From positions 87,534-151,533 of the forward strand of contig CAUUNL010000001.1 in the NCBI GenBank assembly GCA_963546405.1: a stretch of 64,000 nucleotides of DNA, written 5' to 3'. The notes beneath the pieces were generated by a model, which had not been told where the DNA came from, did not search any database, and saw only the letters and a list, made by a program, of their open reading frames with translations. A program made the position numbers and the translations under genes. Origin of the DNA: Abiotrophia defectiva_A (GTDB taxonomy: Bacteria > Bacillota > Bacilli > Lactobacillales > Aerococcaceae). This document shows positions 25,753 through 33,278 of the stretch, one piece after another (the first letter of the stretch is position 1; each line of letters starts with the position of its first letter).

Positions 25753-26316
25753 GTGGATAAAAAACAAGCCTTAAAGTTAGCCGCTTATGATGTCTTTTCT
25801 AAAAAGGGCTACAAAGCGACAGGAATATCAGAAATTGCCAAGCAGGCCGGTATGGCAGTCGGCTCTTTCTATAATTATTATGACAGTAAAGAAGCTATTT
25901 TTTTGGATATCTACATCGATGAGAACAATCGCGCTCGTCAAGCTATGATTGAAGAAATTGATTGGCAGATGGACATGGTTGAACTCGTTAGCCAAATTTT
26001 TGGACGATCACGTTCCTTGGTTTCTTCCAACAAAATCCTTAAAGAGTGGTATAACCCTGCAATCGCAGATGAATTACATGGATATTATTCCTCAGAAGAA
26101 GGCAAAGTCTCAAATCCTTTCCACAATTTTTTAGTCGAAACTTTTACCAGTCGAATGTTAGTAGAAGGTTACTCGCAAGATAAAATTCAGGATATTTTAC
26201 GTGTCTACAATCTTTTCTATTACATGGATATGCAAATATCAGAACAAGATGTGCCAGATTTAAGTAGAACGCTTGAAATACTTGCTACTAACTTTGTTAA
26301 AGGTATTTTGAAATAA
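25753..26316 (+). CDS. TetR family transcriptional regulator
   Basis: 187-residue repressor. The N-terminal TetR helix-turn-helix is clear: ALKLAAYDVFSKKGYKATGISEIAKQAGMAVGSFYNYYDSKEAIF. The C-terminal ligand domain is not recognisable. The GTG at 25753 is preceded by AAAAGGAGG and lies after the operator; upstream in-frame starts would fall in the promoter. It probably represses itself and the membrane oxidoreductase next door, since both have an identical-arm operator directly after the -10 hexamer. The inducer is unknown. Confidence 0.9.
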   Translation: MDKKQALKLAAYDVFSKKGYKATGISEIAKQAGMAVGSFYNYYDSKEAIFLDIYIDENNRARQAMIEEIDWQMDMVELVSQIFGRSRSLVSSNKILKEWYNPAIADELHGYYSSEEGKVSNPFHNFLVETFTSRMLVEGYSQDKIQDILRVYNLFYYMDMQISEQDVPDLSRTLEILATNFVKGILK

Positions 26317-26339
26317 AGAAGCAATTCTTTATTTTACAC

Positions 26340-26370
26340 TATAATGAATGAACATAAGATATATTCACTC
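26340..26370 (+). promoter_or_regulatory. -10 element and second TetR-type operator
   Basis: TATAAT (26340) directly followed by GAATGAA-N11-TTCACTC (26346-26370). Allowing for the shared flanks, the match to the tetR-promoter copy extends over about 32 bp with few differences. A good -35 at 17 nt is not seen. Confidence 0.7.
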
Positions 26371-26426
26371 AACGATAGAGAGGAAGTATCAAGTTGGAAA
26401 AACGTAAACAGAAAAGAGGTAAAAAA

Positions 26427-27215
26427 ATGTTAAACATAATTCTAGTTGTCATTGCGACTATAAGTCTTATCATTTGGGGCATTATCGCCTATCTTGGACG
26501 GAGCCAAACACTCACTGTAGCCTCGATTGAAAAAGTAGATGGGGATTTAAGGCTGATACATTTAAGTAAACCGGATAATCTGCAGTGGAAGGCAGGCTCC
26601 TACGCTAAGATTAGTTTGTCAAACGATAAAGATAGCAATTCAAAAAATATGGAGGTAGTCACTGGTGCAAGCAGGAGGGATGCTAAGGAGGAGAAAGATA
26701 GTCGCTGGCTGACTATTGCCTCAACGCCACAGGAAGAAGAGATTTTGATTTTGACGCATGATAGTGGCAGTCTATTCAAAAATTACCTGACTAGCCTTTC
26801 AGAGGGAAGTGAACTAAAGCTTAGTTGGCTAGAAGACTCCCTAACCATTACTGAGAGTGATCAACCACTAGTGTGTTTTGCCTCAGATGTCGGCATTGCG
26901 GCCATTCGCCCAATCATCAAAGAAGAGCTAGGTAAACGCGAATTGGTCTTGAGTCATTTTAGTAAAGGGGTGATGGTCTTTAACAATGAACTGGAAGATT
27001 CAGCTAAAAATCATGCAAATCTAAGCTATGAGAGCAGCTCGAGTCTTTATCAAAGTCAAGCTTATTTAAATGAAGCAGTTGAGCGCTATGGTAACGATGC
27101 GACTTATCTATTAGCTGGACAGCCCGAAGATGTCAACGCTATGAAGCTATTCCTTAAAGATAAGGGAATTGATAAAAAGAGGATTAAAACTAGTCGATTT
27201 AGAGGATTAAAATAG
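26427..27215 (+). CDS. Membrane-anchored ferredoxin-reductase-like FAD/NAD(P) protein
   Basis: One N-terminal transmembrane helix (LNIILVVIATISLIIWGIIAYLG) anchors a domain resembling the FAD-binding FR-type/NAD-binding fold. It has an N-terminal beta-barrel, WLTIASTP in place of the usual RxYSxxS FAD motif, then SDVGIAAIRPIIKEEL as NAD-pocket entry and TYLLAGQPEDVNAMKLFLKDKGI at the end, like xxGPxxMxxxxxxxLxxxG. The flavin motif lacks the canonical Arg-Tyr, so cofactor use is uncertain. Start is ATG 26427 (AGAGGT upstream) or TTG 26394 (GAGGAAG upstream). No electron partner is adjacent. Controlled by the neighbouring TetR, by inference from operators. Confidence 0.72.
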   Translation: MLNIILVVIATISLIIWGIIAYLGRSQTLTVASIEKVDGDLRLIHLSKPDNLQWKAGSYAKISLSNDKDSNSKNMEVVTGASRRDAKEEKDSRWLTIASTPQEEEILILTHDSGSLFKNYLTSLSEGSELKLSWLEDSLTITESDQPLVCFASDVGIAAIRPIIKEELGKRELVLSHFSKGVMVFNNELEDSAKNHANLSYESSSSLYQSQAYLNEAVERYGNDATYLLAGQPEDVNAMKLFLKDKGIDKKRIKTSRFRGLK

Positions 27216-27252
27216 AAAAACGCGCTAGAAGACTAGAAAGTTGTATCAAATA

Positions 27253-27290
27253 AAAAAAATCCAATGACCATTAGGCCATTGGATTTTTTT
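27253..27290. terminator. Bidirectional terminator between convergent genes
   Basis: A-run, CCAATG-A-CC / GG-C-CATTGG stem with an ATTA loop, T-run: works on both strands and separates the oxidoreductase from convergent hlyIII. Confidence 0.9.
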
Positions 27291-27936
27291 ATACAAAGTA
27301 TAAGATGCTATAAAACATGAAGACGGCACCGCCTAATACGAAAAGGTGCCAAATGATATGCATCCATTTGTTGTTTTTCATACGATAGAAAATCGTTCCT
27401 AGTGAGTAAGTGACACCGCCCAAAGCTAAGAGCAGAATCCCGGTCAAGGGAATGGATTGAGCTAAGGGATAGATGATGAAGACACTAAGCCAACCCAATC
27501 CAAGGTAGAGGAAGGTGCTGAGTTTTGGCCATCGGCCGATAGCAGAGACTTCGAAGATAATACCTCCAATAGCCAAGGCCCAGACAAGCGCTAGGAAACC
27601 ATAGCCCACAAGCCCCCCGATTGAAACCATGAGGTAGGGGGTGTAGGTCCCTGCGATTAAAAGGTAGATAGATGAATGGTCAATCTTTTGGAAGACATCT
27701 TTATAGCGCGTCAGACTAAAGGAATGATAAAGGGTTGAATTTAAGAATAATAAGAAGAGGCTAGCTCCGTAGATCGCATAGGAGACAATCTCTAAGTGTG
27801 AGCCATGTTGGACGCCTTTGAGTATGAGCGCAACCGTGGCAATAATGCTTAAGAGGGCGCCAATACCATGAGTTGCAGCATTGAGAACTTCAATGAGGAC
27901 CTGTTTAGTATAGGATAATTTGAGTGTTTCTTTCAT
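27289..27936 (-). CDS. Hemolysin III (PAQR/HlyIII) family membrane protein
   Basis: Seven-helix integral membrane protein, 215 residues. Family zinc-site motifs are present: STLYHS after helix 2, IDHSSIYLLIAGTYTP, and MHIIWHLFVLGG near the C-terminus. Despite the name, haemolytic activity is demonstrated for few members; many act in membrane-lipid homeostasis. GGAGGGAAA lies upstream of its ATG on the minus strand. It is divergent from yozE with a 131-bp shared upstream region. Confidence 0.92.
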   Translation of the reverse strand: MKETLKLSYTKQVLIEVLNAATHGIGALLSIIATVALILKGVQHGSHLEIVSYAIYGASLFLLFLNSTLYHSFSLTRYKDVFQKIDHSSIYLLIAGTYTPYLMVSIGGLVGYGFLALVWALAIGGIIFEVSAIGRWPKLSTFLYLGLGWLSVFIIYPLAQSIPLTGILLLALGGVTYSLGTIFYRMKNNKWMHIIWHLFVLGGAVFMFYSILYFV

Positions 27937-28008
27937 GTTTTCCCTCCTTTTCTATCATTGTACCCTAAATAAACAGAGAAAGAAAGTTAAAGCCTTAGGG
28001 ACTATGTT

Positions 28009-28038
28009 TTGCATCTTGTGGCCTTTTTTTGGTAGAAT
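28009..28038 (+). promoter_or_regulatory. Promoter of yozE-deoD
   Basis: TTGCAT, an 18-nt spacer, then TAGAAT. It lies 30 nt before the yozE start. Confidence 0.55.
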
Positions 28039-28067
28039 GGGTGTATACAGACACGAAGGAGGGCCTA

Positions 28068-28286
28068 ATGGCAAAGAGTTTTTACGATTATATTTCTCGA
28101 TCGGTGGACTATGGAGCCAAGGACCCCATGAGTCGCTTGGCGAATGCCATCCACTCAGATCAAGGGTTTCCTAAGCGTAGCGACGAATTTGACGAAATCT
28201 CACGTTACATGGAAGACAGCCCTCATTATTCACGTCTATTGTCTATCTTTGATGATGCGTGGCAACAGTATCTTTACCACAAATAG
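28068..28286 (+). CDS. YozE/UPF0346 SAM-like small protein
   Basis: 72-residue helical protein of the YozE family (SAM-like fold). It shows the pattern SFYDYISR..KDPMSRLANAIHSDQGFPKRSDEFDEISRYME and the end FDDAWQQY. The function is unknown across Firmicutes. The ATG at 28068 has GAAGGAGGG upstream; an in-frame ATG 13 codons earlier sits on the -10 element. deoD follows after 15 bp. Confidence 0.88.
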   Translation: MAKSFYDYISRSVDYGAKDPMSRLANAIHSDQGFPKRSDEFDEISRYMEDSPHYSRLLSIFDDAWQQYLYHK

Positions 28287-28301
28287 AAAGGATTGAAATT
28301 T

Positions 28302-29024
28302 ATGTCGATTCATATTGCAGCCCTAGAAGGCCAAATCGCTGAAGTAGTTTTATTCCCGGGGGATCCATTGCGGGCCCAATATATTGCTGAAACCTTCCTG
28401 GAGAATGTGACGCGTTACAATACGGTACGCAACATGTTCGGTTTTACTGGGACCTACAAGGGTGTTCCAGTTTCTGTTCAAGGTTCTGGTATGGGGATTC
28501 CTTCAGCCATGATTTACGCTGAAGAACTCTACCAAAGCTATGGTGTTAAGACCATTATTCGCATTGGGACCGCTGGTGGGATGAAAGAATCTGTCAAAGT
28601 TCGGGATATCGTCTTTGGTCAAGGGGCGACGACTGACTCTAGTTGCTTAACCAATATCTTTAATGGGCAAGTGTCCTTTGCAGCCTTGGCTGATTTCAAA
28701 GTTTTGGATACTGCTTACCATCTAGCAGCAGACAAGTTGCCTAAGGAAAATATTCATGTCGGCAATATTCTGTCTAGCGACCGCTTCTATAACGAAGAGT
28801 TAGACAAGGCTAAATTAGCACGTTATGGCGTCTTGGCAGTTGAAATGGAAGCAGCTGGGCTCTACGCCGTGGCAGCTAAACATAACCGTCAAGCTCTGGC
28901 TATGTGTACAATCAGCGACCACCTTATTACAGGCGAAGAAACAACAGCTGAAGAACGGCAAACAACTTTCACACAAATGATGGAAATTGCCTTAGAAACA
29001 GCTTACGCGCTTCAAAGCAAATAA
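28302..29024 (+). CDS. deoD: Purine nucleoside phosphorylase DeoD
   Basis: Hexameric (trimer-of-dimers) purine nucleoside phosphorylase for nucleoside salvage. LFPGDPLRAQYIAETFL at the N-terminus binds phosphate, GSGMGIPSAMIYAEEL and RIGTAGGM follow, and the purine-site Asp is in CTISDHLITGEET. It is 240 residues long. AAAGGA precedes the ATG at 28302; a TTG three codons earlier is less likely. Confidence 0.96.
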   Translation: MSIHIAALEGQIAEVVLFPGDPLRAQYIAETFLENVTRYNTVRNMFGFTGTYKGVPVSVQGSGMGIPSAMIYAEELYQSYGVKTIIRIGTAGGMKESVKVRDIVFGQGATTDSSCLTNIFNGQVSFAALADFKVLDTAYHLAADKLPKENIHVGNILSSDRFYNEELDKAKLARYGVLAVEMEAAGLYAVAAKHNRQALAMCTISDHLITGEETTAEERQTTFTQMMEIALETAYALQSK

Positions 29025-29053
29025 GCTAAAAATTCTTGGAAAGAAGGGATTCG

Positions 29054-30478
29054 ATGAAGTTAAGCAAAGGATTGAAATGGTTATCTGCCTTACTGGTAAC
29101 AACCAGTGTCGTTACGACAACAGTTCCTGTAGCCGCTGCGCCATTTAGCCTCTTTGGCTCAAAAGAACAGCTTTCAGATGAAGACATTCAGAAAATTCAG
29201 GAAGTCTATCGTTCTATTCGCGAAGGCTACATTGAAGAAATTGACAAAGAGAAGATTTTAGAAGGTGCCCTGAAAGGTATGGTGTCTGCAACAGAAGACC
29301 CATATTCAGAGTATTTTAACAAGGAAGAATCAACAGCCTTCGACAATGCCATGAGTGATTCCTTTGAAGGGATTGGGGTTCAGTTTCAAGTCAAAGGTGG
29401 CGAGATGGTAGTTATTAGTGCGCTTGATGATACGCCTGCGTCTAAGGCTGGTTTGCAGCCTAATGACGTCATTGTCAGCGTAGATGGGACAGAGCTTAAG
29501 GACAAGACAACACAAGAAGTCATGAAACTCATTCGTGGCCCTAAGGGCTCTGAAGTCAAACTCGTGATTCGTCGTGGTGGCTCTAGCTTCGAGGTTAAGT
29601 TAACCCGTGACACCATTCCAAATTATTCCGTTACTAGCAATTTAGACGAACAAGACAAGACCATTGCCCACATCAAAATTATCCAATTTGGTGAAAATAC
29701 TGCCAAGGAATTAGAAAATGCCGTTAAGAAAGCCCGTGAGGACGGTGCTAAAAGCTTTATCTTTGACTTGCGTAATGACCCAGGTGGTCTTTTAAGTCAG
29801 GCTTTGGCTATTGGGAATATGTTCTTAAAAGATGGCGATGTCATTCTCCAAACCCAAGAACGTGGCAGTGATCCGACCGTCTTTTCTGCGGATACCAAGC
29901 TCTATGGTGACTTTAAAATCACTGAACCTTACGTCTTCTTGGTAGATGGTGGTTCAGCTTCAGCTAGTGAGATTCTAGCTGCTGCTATTAAGGAAAATAC
30001 CAAACATGATTTAGTAGGTGAGAAAACCTTCGGTAAGGGGACCGTTCAACAAGTACTCAATCAATCAGATCTTGGCGAATTGAAGCTTACGATTGCTAAA
30101 TGGTTGACGCCAAAAGGTGAGTGGATTCATAAACAAGGGATTGAGCCAACAGTTGCTGTCGAACAAGAACCGGTGGCTAAGGCAGTTAGCCTCAGCTACG
30201 ATGATACCCTTGCCAAAGGCCAATCTAATGACGGAGTAAAAAATCTGGCCCTAATTCTTAAAGCTTTAGGCTATGAATTAGAGTCTACTGAGTACTTTGA
30301 TGATAAGATGGAAGCTGCTGTCAAGGCCTTCCAAAAGGATAAGGGACTGACTGAAGATGGTCAAGTAACTGGTAAAACAGCAGATGCCCTCAACGAGGCA
30401 ACCCGTGATTATCTCAAGACTCATGATGCGCAGTACGACAAGGCCAAAGAAGTACTTAAGCAAGGAAATAACTCATGA
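29054..30478 (+). CDS. ctpA: S41 C-terminal processing peptidase with PDZ and peptidoglycan-binding domains
   Basis: Exported CtpA/CtpB-type serine protease. Signal peptide or anchor ends PVAAAP (about 35). The PDZ domain lies around residues 110-185. The S41 core has DLRNDPGGLL, GGSASASEI (catalytic Ser) and GEKTFGKGTVQQ (catalytic Lys). A C-terminal peptidoglycan-binding-1 domain carries NDGVKNLALILKALGYEL and AVKAFQKDKGL. It is 474 residues long. ATG 29054 follows AAAGAAGGG. It overlaps lepB by an ATGA, so two envelope proteases are coproduced. Confidence 0.94.
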   Translation: MKLSKGLKWLSALLVTTSVVTTTVPVAAAPFSLFGSKEQLSDEDIQKIQEVYRSIREGYIEEIDKEKILEGALKGMVSATEDPYSEYFNKEESTAFDNAMSDSFEGIGVQFQVKGGEMVVISALDDTPASKAGLQPNDVIVSVDGTELKDKTTQEVMKLIRGPKGSEVKLVIRRGGSSFEVKLTRDTIPNYSVTSNLDEQDKTIAHIKIIQFGENTAKELENAVKKAREDGAKSFIFDLRNDPGGLLSQALAIGNMFLKDGDVILQTQERGSDPTVFSADTKLYGDFKITEPYVFLVDGGSASASEILAAAIKENTKHDLVGEKTFGKGTVQQVLNQSDLGELKLTIAKWLTPKGEWIHKQGIEPTVAVEQEPVAKAVSLSYDDTLAKGQSNDGVKNLALILKALGYELESTEYFDDKMEAAVKAFQKDKGLTEDGQVTGKTADALNEATRDYLKTHDAQYDKAKEVLKQGNNS

Positions 30479-31074
30479 GATCACTAAGAAAATTAGGCCG
30501 TGACTTGGTCAATGTGGTCTTCTATCTCATGATTTCCGTCTTAATCCTAACAGGTATTCGGAAGTATATTCTGCAGCCTTTTCAGGTTGATGGCCATTCT
30601 ATGGAGGCAACCCTCCATCATGGAGAGCACATGCTGCTCTTTCCTAGTGCTAAGATTAATCGCTTTGATGTAGTGGTATTTCCTGATCCAAAAGGGTCAG
30701 GAAATTCCTATGTTAAGCGGGTTATTGGTTTGCCTGGTGATCATTTGCAGGTGAAGAATGACCAACTCTATCTCAATGACTTGCCAGTACCGGAGCCATA
30801 CCTGGAACCAAATAAATCTCAAGCTGATAGCCATCCATTTACTCAAGATTTTTCCTTGTGGGATACCTTGGGAATCGAGTCTATTCCTGAAGGATATTAT
30901 TTTGTTATGGGGGATAACCGACCAGGATCAGGGGATAGTCGTCAGTTTGGTCTAGTCCCAATTGCTTCGGTTCAGGGCAAAGCTGACCTAGTTTATTGGC
31001 CTTTCAATCAAATGCGACGCATGGCGCAGTATCAGCTCCAAGCAGATGGCTCCCTGTCTATTAGCGCACCTTAA
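30475..31074 (+). CDS. lepB: Signal peptidase I
   Basis: Type I signal peptidase with one N-terminal membrane anchor. Catalytic Ser42 is in GHSMEATL and Lys81 in YVKRVIGLPGD; the box E motif GDNRPGSGDSR is intact. It is 199 residues long. The ATG overlaps the ctpA stop. It would process the A-x-A type signals seen in this window (efeM, the amino-acid binding protein, trpX). Confidence 0.95.
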   Translation: MRSLRKLGRDLVNVVFYLMISVLILTGIRKYILQPFQVDGHSMEATLHHGEHMLLFPSAKINRFDVVVFPDPKGSGNSYVKRVIGLPGDHLQVKNDQLYLNDLPVPEPYLEPNKSQADSHPFTQDFSLWDTLGIESIPEGYYFVMGDNRPGSGDSRQFGLVPIASVQGKADLVYWPFNQMRRMAQYQLQADGSLSISAP

Positions 31075-31097
31075 ACTATGTCCTAGGAGGAAAGTTC

Positions 31098-31967
31098 GTG
31101 TCACAACCCATTCAATGGTTTCCTGGCCATATGGCCAAAGCTAAACGTGAAGCCAAGGAAAAACTCAATTTAGTCGATATTGTTATTGAACTAGTTGACG
31201 CTCGTATCCCTGAATCCAGTCGTAATCCCTTGATTGACGAAATTGTAGGTAATAAGCCTCGTATTATGGTCCTCAACAAGGCCGATTTAGCAGATCCTGC
31301 TAAGACTCAGGCTTGGATTAATTACTATCAAAGTCAAGGTATTCATGCTTTATCTATCGATGCTCAGCATGGTAAAGGCCTCAAACAACTTGAGAAGCAG
31401 TGTCAGCTACTTATGTCAGATTACTTTGCCAAACAAGCTGCTAAAGGTGTCAAGCCGCGTGCTATTCGCCTGATGATTCTGGGGATTCCTAACGTAGGTA
31501 AATCTACCTTAATCAATCGCTTTGTGGGTAAGAACCAGGCCATTACCGGGAATAAACCCGGGGTTACCAAGGCGCAACGTTGGCTAAAAGTAGGGCGCAA
31601 TTTTGAATTACTGGATACGCCGGGGATTCTGTGGCCTAAATTTGATGATCCTTTGGTGGGCAAAAAATTAGCCCTAACCGGTGCCATCAAAGACCAACTG
31701 GTTCATATGGATGATTTGGCTCTTTACCTATTAGAATTAGTATTAGGCAATAATCTGGATGTGCTTAAACAGCGTTACCGTCTGACTGAACAAGAGTGCC
31801 AACTGCCCCTAGTAGAGTTACTTTTAGTTATCACTAAGCGACTGGGCTTTAAGGATGATTATGATCAGGCATCTACAAAATTAGTCATTGACTATCGTCA
31901 GCACCAATTAGGTAGTTTGACCTTGGATCAAGTGCCTTTAGAAGCCTCATTAGTAGGTGAAAATTAA
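31098..31967 (+). CDS. rbgA: Ribosome biogenesis GTPase RbgA/YlqF
   Basis: Circularly permuted GTPase required for late 50S assembly. Motif order is G4 (LNKADL), G5, G1 (GIPNVGKST), G2 (the T in GVTKAQ) and G3 (DTPGILWP), after the N-terminal FPGHMAKAKRE. It is 289 residues long. GTG start behind CTAGGAGG. It overlaps rnhB by 1 nt (TAATG). Confidence 0.96.
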   Translation: MSQPIQWFPGHMAKAKREAKEKLNLVDIVIELVDARIPESSRNPLIDEIVGNKPRIMVLNKADLADPAKTQAWINYYQSQGIHALSIDAQHGKGLKQLEKQCQLLMSDYFAKQAAKGVKPRAIRLMILGIPNVGKSTLINRFVGKNQAITGNKPGVTKAQRWLKVGRNFELLDTPGILWPKFDDPLVGKKLALTGAIKDQLVHMDDLALYLLELVLGNNLDVLKQRYRLTEQECQLPLVELLLVITKRLGFKDDYDQASTKLVIDYRQHQLGSLTLDQVPLEASLVGEN

Positions 31968-32749
31968 TGTCTAAGTTAACTGTAAGTCAAATTAAGGATG
32001 CTTTGCTAGAAGTAGAGGATGAGTCTCATGAATTATTAGCGATACTAGCAAAAGACGAGCGTAAAAGTGTCCAAAAATTGCTTGAACAATGCCATAAACG
32101 CCTACAAAATCAACAAATTATGTTTCACGACCACCAAAAAAGGCTTATACATGAAATGACAGCCTATAATGCTGGCTATCAAGTGATTGCCGGATTAGAT
32201 GAGGTAGGGCGTGGGCCTTTAGCTGGTCCAGTGGTGGTGGCAGCAGTTGTTCTGCCTAGAGACTGCCAGCATTTACTGGTTGGGGTGACAGACTCTAAGC
32301 AACTCTCACACGCAAAACGTCTAGAGTTTGCTCGACAAATTCATGAGGTCGCCCTTGATCTTAAAATTGTTGCCATTCCTCCGGCCATTATTGACCGGGA
32401 AAATATCTATCAAGCCACTCGCCAGGGCATGAAGGCTGCTGTTGAAGCCTTAAATGTAAAACCTGATTATTTGCTACTGGATGCCATCAATATTGATGCT
32501 GATTTGCCACAAGAGTCCTTGGTCAAAGGCGATCAACGTTCCTTATCCATTGCGGCAGCTTCAATTATCGCCAAGGTATATCGAGATGAGTTAATGGTTC
32601 AATACAGCAAGGCCTATCCAGAGTTTGGTTTTGAACGGAATATGGGCTATGGGACTAAGGAACATTTAGAGGCCTTGGATAGAGTAGGTTACACTCCTAT
32701 TCATCGTCGGAGCTTTGAACCGGTTAAGTCCATGTACAAAACATATTAA
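31967..32749 (+). CDS. rnhB: Ribonuclease HII
   Basis: Removes RNA from DNA-RNA hybrids and single ribonucleotides. Catalytic GLDEVGRGPLAGPVVVAAV holds the Asp-Glu pair, and DSKQLSHAKR, LLLDAI and the ERNMGYGTKEH element follow. It is 260 residues with the usual N-terminal 60-residue extension. It is coupled to rbgA. In most Firmicutes dprA and topA come next; here a four-gene regulatory cassette plus a small gene intervenes. Confidence 0.96.
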   Translation: MSKLTVSQIKDALLEVEDESHELLAILAKDERKSVQKLLEQCHKRLQNQQIMFHDHQKRLIHEMTAYNAGYQVIAGLDEVGRGPLAGPVVVAAVVLPRDCQHLLVGVTDSKQLSHAKRLEFARQIHEVALDLKIVAIPPAIIDRENIYQATRQGMKAAVEALNVKPDYLLLDAINIDADLPQESLVKGDQRSLSIAAASIIAKVYRDELMVQYSKAYPEFGFERNMGYGTKEHLEALDRVGYTPIHRRSFEPVKSMYKTY

Positions 32750-32760
32750 TCATAAAATTC

Positions 32761-32788
32761 AATCGGTTCCGCTATGGAGCCGATTTTT
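32761..32788 (+). terminator. Intrinsic terminator after rnhB
   Basis: 10-bp stem AATCGGTTCC / GGAGCCGATT (one T-G pair) with a GCTAT loop, then TTTCT. Confidence 0.8.
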
Positions 32789-32810
32789 CTATAGAGAAGG
32801 CAAGATAGGC

Positions 32811-32839
32811 TTGACAAAGCCCTTAGACATTTGTAGAAT
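32811..32839 (+). promoter_or_regulatory. Promoter of the BlaI-type repressor with overlapping BlaI/CopY-like box
   Basis: TTGACA, a 17-nt spacer, then TAGAAT, near-consensus. GACA-TT-TGTA (32826-32835) overlaps the -10 by two bases; the family consensus for BlaI/MecI/CopY is TACA-NN-TGTA. This predicts autorepression. Confidence 0.8.
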
Positions 32840-32882
32840 TAAAGTGAAAAAGATTGATTTTATCAAACGAAAGGAGATTCCT

Positions 32883-33263
32883 ATGGCAGCAAAAATTAAA
32901 CGACTAGCTGATGGCGAATTTACTATTTTGAAGGCCATTTGGCAATTGCCACAGCCTACCACTTCTGCTCAGATTATTGAATATCTAGGTGAAGACAATC
33001 ATTGGAAGCCACAAACCTTGCTTACGGTCTTGGCTCGTCTTACTGAAAAAGGCTATCTCAATAGCGAGCGAGTGGGCCGGGAACGTCACTATATTGCACT
33101 AGTTTCAGAAGCAGATTATCTGGAGGTTGAGGCCTCTGACTTTTTGAATCGCTACAAGGGTCACTCTCTCAGTGGTTTTATCAATAACTTGTTCCGCTCA
33201 AATTCCTTGTCCGATTCTGACATGGACGAATTGCGTGACTTGCTTAATCAGCATAAATCCTAG
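32883..33263 (+). CDS. BlaI/MecI/CopY family repressor
   Basis: 126-residue winged-helix repressor. The N-terminal domain follows the BlaI pattern: LADGEFTILKAIWQLPQPTTSAQIIEYL, then W-KPQTLLTVLARLTEKGYL and a basic wing with VGRERHYIALVS. The C-terminal helices would dimerise and contain the proteolysis region. ATG 32883 lies behind AAAGGAG. The M56 protease gene starts 15 bp after its stop, the canonical repressor/antirepressor pair. RACA-NN-TGTA boxes at its own promoter and four upstream of the VTC gene are the likely targets. No beta-lactamase or PBP2a gene is present. Confidence 0.9.
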   Translation: MAAKIKRLADGEFTILKAIWQLPQPTTSAQIIEYLGEDNHWKPQTLLTVLARLTEKGYLNSERVGRERHYIALVSEADYLEVEASDFLNRYKGHSLSGFINNLFRSNSLSDSDMDELRDLLNQHKS

Positions 33264-33278
33264 TGAGGAGGGGACTAG

